A DNA stretch of 64,000 bases from Telmatospirillum sp. J64-1 (GTDB taxonomy: Bacteria > Pseudomonadota > Alphaproteobacteria > Rhodospirillales > Magnetospirillaceae): the NCBI RefSeq assembly GCF_006980715.1, contig NZ_SBHN01000021.1, positions 43,798-107,797 of the forward strand, given 5' to 3'. Made by a program: the position numbers and the translations under genes. Positions 54,240-61,069 of the stretch are shown in pieces (the stretch's first letter is position 1; every line of letters starts with the position of its first letter). The notes under the pieces were generated by a model that was not told the origin of the DNA, ran no database searches, and was given only the letters and a program-made list of their open reading frames with translations.

Positions 54240-55815
54240 GCAGGATCTCCTCCTCGACCATCCCGGCCAGGGCGGCGAGGCCCTCCTCCACCGCCTCGGG
54301 CGTCAGTCCGCCCGGGACATCCAGGGCCGGATCGGGCGCCATGCGGATGACCTCTTCGGGCACGCCGAATGCCCGGCCCAGCCAGCGGGCCGCGGCGGGG
54401 ATATCGACGGCGGACTGGCCTTCCGGCCCCATGGCCGCGACGGCGCTCAGCCAGGACAGGGTGTTCTGCGCATCGCGCTGGGCCTGCTGGCGGGCCAGGG
54501 GCGAGCGGTATTGCAGCTCGACCAGGCGGCCATCGACGGCGATATCGGGAATTTCGCCCCGGCGGCGCAGAATGGCGATGGCGCGCATGACCAGCGGGGT
54601 GAGCAATTCCGATTGCAGGCGGCCATAGGTCGCCCCCAGCACGCGGGCCATCTCGGCGGCGCGTTCCAGCACCTCGGTCGCCGTCATGCGCGGCGCCGTC
54701 ACCTGCCCCAGCCGGTCCACCAGCAAGGCATGGCGGATGCGGGCGCGCAGGTCGTCGAGCACCAGCTGCGACACGTCGAAACGCCCCGGCGCCTCCAGCG
54801 GCTTCAGCCCCGCCGAGCCCACCGCCTTGGGGATGATGGTGCCGGGCAGCAGCTTGACATTGGCCGGATTCAGCACGCCGTCGTCATCGGCCTGCCAGAT
54901 GCCGGTAACGGCGATGGTGGCGTTCTTCAGCACCAGTTCCACCACCTTGTTGGCGGTCTTGATGTCGGGCAGCGCCTTCATCACCGGCGAGCGTCCATAG
55001 GCCTCGCCGGGGGCCTTCAGCCAGCGAAAATTGATGAAGGGCGGCTGGGCGAAGCGGCCCTCTGCCAGCACCTTTCCCTCGTCCTCGGCCTCCAGCACGG
55101 CGCGCCAGACATAAAAGCCGCCCTCGGGAATCACCGCCTCGACCACGGGCAGGCGGAAATCCGGCTCCTCGGCGCCACGGCGCAGGATCTCGGGCGACAA
55201 GGCGGCATCGGGAAAGCGGGCCTTCAGTCCCTCCAGGTCGTATTCGCTGCGCCGGTAGGTCACGCCCAACCGGCCGTCATTGTCTTCCTCCAGCACCACC
55301 TGGGCCAGCGGCACGGCGGTGAAGCGGAAGGCGCTGGCCTCGCCCGGCGGCGCTTCCTCGAACAGCAGGCAGGCGGTACCGGCGGTGACCACGTCCAGAT
55401 AGCATTGATGCATTTCGACGGCGAAATTCGAGCGGTCGAAATGGGATTGCAGGATCAGCGCCGCCTTCTCCAGCGGCTCGGCCACCATCTGGCGCTCTGC
55501 CGGCGTCAGGTCGGGACCGGGCGTCAGGCCGAACCATTGCGCCCAGGGCGGCGTCAGTTCGGCCAGCAGGCTTGCCGCCAGCTGGTCCACCGCATCGGGC
55601 GCGGTGCCGTCGAACAGGCGGTCCGCCTTCTTCTCGCCGGGAGTGGAATTGCGCAACACGCCGTCGCGAAGCGGCAGGGCATAGTCGTAGCATTCCTGCC
55701 AATGGCTTTCCCAGGTCGCGCGGCGCTGCTTGGCGCGGCGGTAGCGGGCCAGCAGGCGCGGCCCGGCATCCCCCTCGCCCCGGCCGCCATCATCGGGCGA
55801 AATCACCATGCTCAT
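54226..55815 (-). CDS. Portal (head-to-tail connecting) protein
   Basis: A 529-residue portal of the podoviral head-tail connector family. It forms the ring through which DNA is packaged. Typical blocks are RATWESHWQECYDYALPLRD, LFDGTAPDAVDQLAASL, LTPPWAQWFGL and the later GRSPVMKALPDIKTAN. The frame is intact. The start overlaps the small gene before it by 4 bases. Confidence 0.92.
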   Translation of the reverse strand: MSMVISPDDGGRGEGDAGPRLLARYRRAKQRRATWESHWQECYDYALPLRDGVLRNSTPGEKKADRLFDGTAPDAVDQLAASLLAELTPPWAQWFGLTPGPDLTPAERQMVAEPLEKAALILQSHFDRSNFAVEMHQCYLDVVTAGTACLLFEEAPPGEASAFRFTAVPLAQVVLEEDNDGRLGVTYRRSEYDLEGLKARFPDAALSPEILRRGAEEPDFRLPVVEAVIPEGGFYVWRAVLEAEDEGKVLAEGRFAQPPFINFRWLKAPGEAYGRSPVMKALPDIKTANKVVELVLKNATIAVTGIWQADDDGVLNPANVKLLPGTIIPKAVGSAGLKPLEAPGRFDVSQLVLDDLRARIRHALLVDRLGQVTAPRMTATEVLERAAEMARVLGATYGRLQSELLTPLVMRAIAILRRRGEIPDIAVDGRLVELQYRSPLARQQAQRDAQNTLSWLSAVAAMGPEGQSAVDIPAAARWLGRAFGVPEEVIRMAPDPALDVPGGLTPEAVEEGLAALAGMVEEEILHATE

Positions 55816-56021
55816 TCTCCCAGCAGGTTCTTGCCGCCCAGCGGGGCCAGCGGATCGGTCACGCCGCGCGCCGAGGTGGCGATGGTGGACAGCCGCCCGC
55901 GTCGGCGGCGGGCCATTTCCTCCAGGCGGCGCTGACGCTCTTCCTCCTGGCTGGTATCGGCGGGGGGCGGCGCGACGACGACCGGCGCCGACGGCTTCGG
56001 CGTTCTGAAAACAGAGCCCAT
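55812..56021 (-). CDS. Small portal-adjacent phage protein
   Basis: A 69-residue protein: MGSVFRTPKPSAP at the start, a Pro-rich stretch, an Arg/Glu-rich helix (EEERQRRLEEMARRRRGR), then STIATSARG and KNLLGE. This pattern recurs in short proteins encoded before podoviral portals. Function unknown. An intrinsic terminator lies only about 40 bases upstream of its start. Confidence 0.7.
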   Translation of the reverse strand: MGSVFRTPKPSAPVVVAPPPADTSQEEERQRRLEEMARRRRGRLSTIATSARGVTDPLAPLGGKNLLGE

Positions 56022-56054
56022 GAACACGCGTCTCCTCACTCTGGTCCGCCGGAC

Positions 56055-56092
56055 AAAGAAAAACCCGCCGGGGGAAACCCCTCCGGCGGGTT
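56055..56092 (-). terminator. Intrinsic terminator at the entry to the virion operon
   Basis: On the minus strand, AACCCGCCGG and its complement form a 10-bp stem (56062-56071 with 56083-56092), with extra GGG/CCC pairing in the loop, followed by TTTTTCTTTG. It lies after the two leader genes and 41 bases before the portal-operon gene, leaving little room for a new promoter. Confidence 0.85.
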
Positions 56093-56120
56093 GCGGACGC
56101 AAATCTGGCGTTGATGTCTC

Positions 56121-56594
56121 CTATCTATCAGCCCCGCCCTCGTGAGTCAATGATTTTTTTCCTATTATTGAGGAGAAAAGAGCTTCACACCCTGCTTTCC
56201 TTCCTCCCCCGGTACAATCGGCAGTGGCGGCGCAAAGATGGCGATAGAGCTGCCAGGGCGTCAGCACCAGGGGCGCCTGGATGCCCAGCACCCTCTTAAC
56301 CGCCTCGACGCAGCTATAGATCCCCAGCCTCGGGCGGCGCGAATCCGCCGGGAACAGACGGGTTTCCACCACCACATGCCCGCGCTCCTCGTACCAGCGC
56401 CGCAGGTCGAAGGCGGGCGGGATGTCCAGACGCAGGATTTCCGTGCGATGGACCAGCGGCTCATAGGCCAGCCATCCCGACTCGTCCTCCAGCAGCAGGA
56501 AGCAATGGCGGAAGCCGGGCCGCAGCCAGCGCAGCCAGACCAGCCCCGTCTCGCCGGAAAACACCACCAGCGCCCGGCACCAGGACGTGTTCAT
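56121..56594 (-). CDS. Leader protein with permuted papain-like features
   Basis: A 157-residue protein. FRHCFLLLEDESGWLAYEPL places a His before a strand-rich segment, and YSCVEAVKRVLGI with LTPWQLYRHL places a Cys at a helix start. This His-then-Cys order is that of circularly permuted NlpC/P60-like enzymes, so a peptidase or acyltransferase role is possible, though unproven. The C-terminal 30 residues are unrelated and Lys/Gly-rich. It starts inside the end of the preceding gene (4-base overlap) and ends before the terminator. Confidence 0.65.
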   Translation of the reverse strand: MNTSWCRALVVFSGETGLVWLRWLRPGFRHCFLLLEDESGWLAYEPLVHRTEILRLDIPPAFDLRRWYEERGHVVVETRLFPADSRRPRLGIYSCVEAVKRVLGIQAPLVLTPWQLYRHLCAATADCTGGGRKAGCEALFSSIIGKKSLTHEGGADR

Positions 56595-56956
56595 TGCACG
56601 ATCCCCTTGCCGCGCAGCACGGTCGCCAGCCGGTCCAACGCCTCGCCCCACAGCCGCGCGGCCGTTTCCTCGTCTCCCGCCCAGGGATCGGGCGGCGACT
56701 GGCGGCTGCCGAAACGGCCCAGCACCCCCAGATGCCCCCGGTCCAGCATGTTGCGACGATAGAGGCCGTCGACGGCGCGGTAGATGTCGTCCGGTTCGCA
56801 GGGGCGTCCCACATTCCCGGCATCGGCGGTGTAGCGCGCGCCCTCCAGCCGGGCGATCTGGCAGCGCGCATACCACAGCCAAGCCTCTTCGGCGCTGGCG
56901 AAGGGCTCCGCCGGGCGATCGCTGAACCGGGGCGGAAAACGGCGTTCCTGGGACAT
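56591..56956 (-). CDS. Conserved alphaproteobacterial protein, first gene after the LexA box
   Basis: A 121-residue protein: AEEAWLWYARCQIARLEGAR, GRPCEPDDIYRAVDGLYRR and HLGVLGRFG are the memorable blocks of a family I have seen widely in alphaproteobacteria, with no assigned function. The ATG at 56956 was chosen because the codon at 56980 would place the start inside the LexA box. It is the first gene of the minus-strand transcript. Confidence 0.75.
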   Translation of the reverse strand: MSQERRFPPRFSDRPAEPFASAEEAWLWYARCQIARLEGARYTADAGNVGRPCEPDDIYRAVDGLYRRNMLDRGHLGVLGRFGSRQSPPDPWAGDEETAARLWGEALDRLATVLRGKGIVQ

Positions 56957-56974
56957 CGGCACCCCCGCGAATGT

Positions 56975-56989
56975 GAACAAATGAAGAAC
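56975..56989. promoter_or_regulatory. LexA (SOS) box
   Basis: GAAC-AAATGAA-GAAC, which on the minus strand is GTTC-N7-GTTC, the exact alphaproteobacterial LexA box. It begins 18 bases before the start of the first leader gene and just after a weak minus-strand promoter (TTGACC at 57017-57022, AATAAA at 56992-56997, 19-base spacing). DNA-damage control of the module is inferred. Confidence 0.7.
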
Positions 56990-57078
56990 AATTTATTGCC
57001 ACAACCGCAAGGTGACGGTCAACAGAAAATGACTTTGTTCCTAGTGCGCCTTGCGCCGGAATGGAAGACAATGTTCCC

Positions 57079-57714
57079 ATGATGCTCAAACACGGGGAAA
57101 TCTGGGCAGCCATCGACCGGCTGGCCCAAGAGAACGGGCTGACCGCTTCCGGTCTGGCCCGAAGGGCCGGGCTCGACCCCACCACCTTCAACCGCAGCAA
57201 GCGCGTCACCCGTGAAGGCAAGGCCCGCTGGCCCAGCACCGAGAGCATCGCCAAGATCCTGGACGCCACCGGCACCACCTTCCCCGTCTTCGTTTCCTTC
57301 ATCGGCGTGGAACCGGGGCAGAGGCCGCACCGCACGGTGCCGCTGATCGGCCTGGCCCAGGCCGGTGACCGGGGTTTCTTCGACGATGCCGGCTATCCCG
57401 TCGGCCAGGGCTGGGATGAAATCCCCCTGCCCGATGTCGCCGACCCCCATGCCTATGCCCTGGAGATCGCAGGCAATTCCATGGAGCCGGTCTATCGCGA
57501 CGGCGACATCATCATCGTTTCGCCCGCCGCCTCGCTGCGCAGGGGCGACCGTGTGGTGCTGCGCACCCGCGAGGGCGAGGTAATGGCCAAGCAGCTCCTG
57601 CGCCGCACCGCCAAGCGGGTCGAACTGCAATCGCTCAACAGCGAACACCCCGACCGCAGCTTCGCCGCCGAAGAGGTGGAGTGGATCGCCCGCATCATCT
57701 GGGCGAGCCAGTAA
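57079..57714 (+). CDS. XRE-type regulator with S24 (LexA/cI-like) peptidase domain
   Basis: A 211-residue repressor-like protein. The N-terminal helix-turn-helix is in LTASGLARRAGLDPTTFN (about residues 21-38). The C-terminal S24 domain has a Ser/Lys dyad, Ser134 in GNSMEP and Lys171 in EVMAKQL, with the 37-residue spacing of LexA. An Ala95-Gly96 bond in GLAQAGDRG is placed like the LexA cleavage site, so RecA-aided self-cleavage is possible. Relatives of this protein are also ordinary chromosomal regulators in alphaproteobacteria. It is divergent from the leader genes across a 122-base region with the LexA box. ATG at 57082 is an alternative start. Confidence 0.85.
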   Translation: MMLKHGEIWAAIDRLAQENGLTASGLARRAGLDPTTFNRSKRVTREGKARWPSTESIAKILDATGTTFPVFVSFIGVEPGQRPHRTVPLIGLAQAGDRGFFDDAGYPVGQGWDEIPLPDVADPHAYALEIAGNSMEPVYRDGDIIIVSPAASLRRGDRVVLRTREGEVMAKQLLRRTAKRVELQSLNSEHPDRSFAAEEVEWIARIIWASQ

Positions 57715-57789
57715 GGCGCAAGGCGCTGTCCGAGGATTTTATTCTCCACAGCGATTCCGGATTATAGTCCCATCTCTTGAGCGCTTATT

Positions 57790-57897
57790 CATGCTTCGAG
57801 ACGCCCCTGCGGGGCTCCTCAGCATGAGGTTTGTCTTTTTGAAATATAAAGGAAATTAGCCTCACCCTGAGGAGCCGCGAAGCGGCATCTCGAAGGG
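57790..57897. repeat. Palindromic repeat family 2, paired inverted arms
   Basis: CATGCTTCGAGACG...GCATGAGG faces CCTCACCCTGAGGAG...CATCTCGAA across a very AT-rich centre. As at 40.1 kb, it lies between two convergent genes, the S24 regulator and the SGNH hydrolase. The rest of 57715-57963 shows nothing else. Confidence 0.85.
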
Positions 57898-57963
57898 CGA
57901 GACGGGCCGGAAGTCTTCGAAGAGAACGATGGTCCGGGCAAAACCCAAGGAAACCGCCTCTTC

Positions 57964-58596
57964 TTACATCCGGCTTCCGCCGGTCAGCTGACGCCATGCC
58001 GTCCAGCCGCAGACGATTCCCGCGAACTCGCCATAGCCGAAACGCCGAGGATGAAAGCCGTCATCCTCCCGCGCCTCGCGCAGCCAGCTCGGGGCTTGAG
58101 ATAAAGGGGTATGGACATCCAGAAAAGGAATGTCCAGGCTGCGGCAGACCTCGCCATATCCCGCCGACAGCGCCGCGACACGATGGTCGCGGAAAGCATC
58201 GGGAACGGGCGGCGGGCCGACCATCAGGACGGTGGTCTCGCGCTGGACGCGGCGCAATATCTGCCGGGTATTGTCCAGGCTTTCGCCATGCGAGATGGGC
58301 TGATGGCCACTCTCCTCCTGGCGGGTATCGTTGACGCCGAAGCTGAAGACCACCGCCTTGCGCCACGGCCCGGCCAGGCGCAGGCCGATCTCGCCTTCGC
58401 AGCGGCGCAGCAATTGGCGGGTGGTCTCGCCGCGAATGCCCAGGTTATAGCCGGTCAGGTCGACGCCGCGCGAGCGGGTAGCGGCGCAGACGCGCCCCAC
58501 CCAGCCCAGATTTTCCTCGTCGCCCACGCCCAGGACATAGGAATCGCCCAGGAAGCAGACGCGGATGTCCTCAGGCGGCAAGGTCTTCGCCGGCAA
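57964..58596 (-). CDS. SGNH/GDSL-type hydrolase
   Basis: A 210-residue esterase-like protein. Block I is [13 protein letters not shown] (nucleophile Ser in GDSY), a Gly is in NLGIRGETT, Asn is in SFGVNDTR, and the Asp-His pair is in DGFHP near the C-terminus. No signal peptide. There is no ATG in frame near the start: TTG at 58596 or 58581 must be used, both inside lysS, so it depends on translational coupling. Substrate unknown. Confidence 0.85.
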   Translation of the reverse strand: MPAKTLPPEDIRVCFLGDSYVLGVGDEENLGWVGRVCAATRSRGVDLTGYNLGIRGETTRQLLRRCEGEIGLRLAGPWRKAVVFSFGVNDTRQEESGHQPISHGESLDNTRQILRRVQRETTVLMVGPPPVPDAFRDHRVAALSAGYGEVCRSLDIPFLDVHTPLSQAPSWLREAREDDGFHPRRFGYGEFAGIVCGWTAWRQLTGGSRM

Positions 58597-60160
58597 TCGC
58601 CCGCTTCAGCAGGTCGATGGTCTCGTTCACCCCGTACAGGGCGATGAACGACCCCATGCGCGGCCCCTGCTCCTGGCCCAGCAGCACCTCGTAGAGGGTC
58701 TTGAACCAGGTCTTCAGGTCCTCGAAGGGATGGCGCTTGCCGACTTCGAAAACGATGTCCTGCAGGGCTTCCGCCGTCGCCTCGCCCGAGAAGTTCTCCA
58801 ATTCCCCGGCGAGATCGGCCAGGGCGGCGACCTCCATCTCGGTGGCCTTGCGGTACTTCTTGTTGGGCCGCACGAAATCCCGGTAATAGGCGATGGCATA
58901 GCCCACCAGCTTGTCCAGAATCGGCGCCTTCTCGGGCGTCGCGCCGGGGGCGTAGCGGCTGATGAAATGCCACAGCACCGCCTTGTCCTCGGTATGGCAG
59001 ACGCTGACCAGGTTCAGCAGGATCGAGAAGCTGAGATGGGCTTCCTCGCGCGGCGGCTTGCCGTTATGGATGTGCCAGGCCGGGTTGTTGAGCTGGTCCT
59101 TCGGCTCCTGGTTCGGGAACTTCTCGATATAGGTCAGCCAGTCGTCCACATTGCGCGGGATGACGTCGAAATACAGCCGCTTGGCGCGCTTGGGCTGCTG
59201 ATACATGAACAGCGCCAAGCTTTCCGGCGGGGCATAGCGCAGCCAGTCCTCGACCGACAGGCCGTTGCCCTTGGACTTGGAAATCTTCTGGCCCTGGTCG
59301 TCCAAGAACAGTTCGTAGGACAAGTTCTGCGGCGGCGTGCCGCCCAGGATGCGGCAGATCTTGCCCGACAGCTGGACCGAGGGGATCAGGTCCTTGCCGG
59401 ACATCTCGTAATCCACGCCCAGGGCATACCAGCGCATGGCCCAGTCGGCCTTCCATTGCAGCTTCACATGGCCGCCGGTGACCGGCGTCTCGACTAGGCT
59501 GCCGTCCTCGTCGCGATAGACGATGGTGCCCGCATCCAGCTTGCGCTCGACCACCGGCACCTGCAGCACCCGCCCGGTCTTGGCGCAGACCGGCAGGAAG
59601 GGGCTGTAAGTCTGCTGGCGCTCCTCGCCCAGGGTCGGCAGCATCACCGCCATGATCTCGTCATAGCATTCCAGGATGCGCAGCGCCGCCTGGTCGAAGC
59701 CGCCGGACTTGTAGACCTCGGTCGCGCTCTTGAACTCGTAGTCGAAGCCGAAGCTGTCGAGGAAGGCGCGCAGCCGGGCATTGTTGTGATGGCCGAAGCT
59801 TTCATGGGTGCCGAAAGGATCGGGCACCTGGGTCAGCGGCTTGCCCAGATGCTGGGCCACCAGATCCTTGTTGGGGATGTTGTCCGGCACCTTGCGCAGC
59901 CCGTCCATGTCGTCCGAGAAGCAGAACATGCGCGTCGGGATATCGGGCGCCAGCAACTCGAAGGCGCGCCGCACCATGGTCGTGCGCACCACTTCGCCGA
60001 AGGTGCCGATATGCGGCAGGCCGGACGGGCCGTAGCCCGTCTCGAACAGCACATAGCCTTTCTCCGGTTTCTCGCCTTTCAACCGCTCATCCAGCAACTG
60101 ACGGGCTTCCTGGAAGGGCCAAGCGGAAGAGGTACGGGCAAGGTCGCGAAGATCGGACAT
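58571..60160 (-). CDS. lysS: Lysine--tRNA ligase, class I
   Basis: Charges tRNA-Lys. This is the class I (LysK-type) enzyme, common in archaea and alphaproteobacteria, not the class II LysS of enteric bacteria. The HIGH-like motif is in [12 protein letters not shown] and the KMSKS motif is KISKSKGNG. Length 529. No second lysyl-tRNA synthetase gene is in the window. Confidence 0.96.
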   Translation of the reverse strand: MSDLRDLARTSSAWPFQEARQLLDERLKGEKPEKGYVLFETGYGPSGLPHIGTFGEVVRTTMVRRAFELLAPDIPTRMFCFSDDMDGLRKVPDNIPNKDLVAQHLGKPLTQVPDPFGTHESFGHHNNARLRAFLDSFGFDYEFKSATEVYKSGGFDQAALRILECYDEIMAVMLPTLGEERQQTYSPFLPVCAKTGRVLQVPVVERKLDAGTIVYRDEDGSLVETPVTGGHVKLQWKADWAMRWYALGVDYEMSGKDLIPSVQLSGKICRILGGTPPQNLSYELFLDDQGQKISKSKGNGLSVEDWLRYAPPESLALFMYQQPKRAKRLYFDVIPRNVDDWLTYIEKFPNQEPKDQLNNPAWHIHNGKPPREEAHLSFSILLNLVSVCHTEDKAVLWHFISRYAPGATPEKAPILDKLVGYAIAYYRDFVRPNKKYRKATEMEVAALADLAGELENFSGEATAEALQDIVFEVGKRHPFEDLKTWFKTLYEVLLGQEQGPRMGSFIALYGVNETIDLLKRAIAGEDLAA

Positions 60161-60276
60161 GGGAACACGAATCCTATAGGATGCGGGAAAGCGGCAACCC
60201 TATTCGCCGCGCCCTCCGGCGTCAACTAGCGCTCAGGGCTGAAGGCCGCATCCGTCCCCCGTTCCGCCCGCCAGGA

Positions 60277-60306
60277 AAGGCCCCGCACGGGCTTTGCGCG
60301 GGGCTT
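60277..60306 (-). terminator. Weak terminator-like hairpin after the EF-hand gene
   Basis: GCCCCGC at 60280-60286 pairs with GCGGGGC at 60298-60304, and on the minus strand is followed by CTTTCC. It lies 9 bases after the EF-hand gene stop. The T-tract is short, so efficiency is doubtful. Confidence 0.4.
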
Positions 60307-60314
60307 CGCAAGAA

Positions 60315-60938
60315 TTACCGGCAATCCCGCCTTGCCACCGGCACCGGCAGCGACCCACCATTGGACGGCACCATCACCTGGCAGGGCTGGGCGGGAGCGC
60401 GGCGGGCGGTATCCTGGACCGGGGCGGGGGACGGGCGGTCGCGCCGTTCCACCGTACGCGGCGCGGCGAATTCGGGACGCAATTCGGTGAGCGCGATCTG
60501 GCCGTTGCCGGTCCGGTCCCAGATCGCCATCGTCCCGGGCGGCAGATTGACCGGGAATTCCTCCATGGTCAGCACCTCGTCTCCGTTGAGGTCCCAGGCC
60601 TGGAAATAGGACAAGGCAGTCTCGCCCCCATGCGGCGCGAATTCCTGGAAGGTCAACTGCCCGTCGCCATTGCGGTCGAGCAGCAGGAACATGGTCGCGC
60701 CGACGCCGGTATTGGTCAGATCACCCAAGGTGATATAGCCGTTCCCGGCAGCATCGATGCGATTGAAATGGCGCAAGGCGACCTGTCCCTGGCCCGAGGG
60801 TTCGAGCAATCCGTCGCCGCCACGCGCATAGGGGACCGAAGGCTCGATCCCGCCCTGCTGCGGCGACCGTTCCTGCGCCTGGACCCCGAACGGCAAGGCC
60901 GCCATCAACAGAACCGCGGCAATCGGCACAACACGCAT
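60315..60938 (-). CDS. Exported EF-hand protein
   Basis: A 207-residue protein with a signal peptide (ending GVQA-QER, about residue 22) and four EF-hand-like loops: DAAGNGYITLGDL, DRNGDGQLTFQEF, DLNGDEVLTMEEF and DRTGNGQIALTEL. The second is a near-ideal calcium loop; the others have substitutions at ligand positions. The tail is Pro/Arg-rich with two cysteines that may form a disulphide. It acts in the periplasm or outside; partner unknown. Confidence 0.88.
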   Translation of the reverse strand: MRVVPIAAVLLMAALPFGVQAQERSPQQGGIEPSVPYARGGDGLLEPSGQGQVALRHFNRIDAAGNGYITLGDLTNTGVGATMFLLLDRNGDGQLTFQEFAPHGGETALSYFQAWDLNGDEVLTMEEFPVNLPPGTMAIWDRTGNGQIALTELRPEFAAPRTVERRDRPSPAPVQDTARRAPAQPCQVMVPSNGGSLPVPVARRDCR

Positions 60939-61069
60939 GGAAACCTCCGTACAGACTTTCCTATATATCTAAGGAGGAGGCGATCTTTTGCCCCTGCAAA
61001 AACGGCCAAATCCGTACGAAGAAGTCTAGTTCTTCCGGCGCGGCCACAGCATCTCTATACTGCGCCGCC

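Larger units (their letters stand above)
43187..57714 (-). mobile_element. Compact podovirus-type virion module (prophage or gene-transfer-agent-like)
   Basis: A continuous set of virion and lysis genes, nearly all on the minus strand, with the head-to-tail gene order of BPP-1/T7-type podoviruses: portal, scaffold, capsid, tail tube A and B, internal virion protein, terminase, lysis. I find no integrase, excisionase, replication protein, polymerase, large ejection proteins or tail fibre, and no flanking tRNA or obvious attachment repeat. Two plus-strand sensory genes interrupt it. An S24 regulator and a LexA box lie at the upstream end. The boundaries are gene-based estimates; the leader genes and S24 gene may be older chromosomal neighbours. 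Confidence 0.8.

Noticed and set aside
57715..57963. tRNA gene or attachment-site repeat at the right edge of the module
   Set aside because: No cloverleaf could be drawn, and the only repeat is family 2, which also occurs far from the module.
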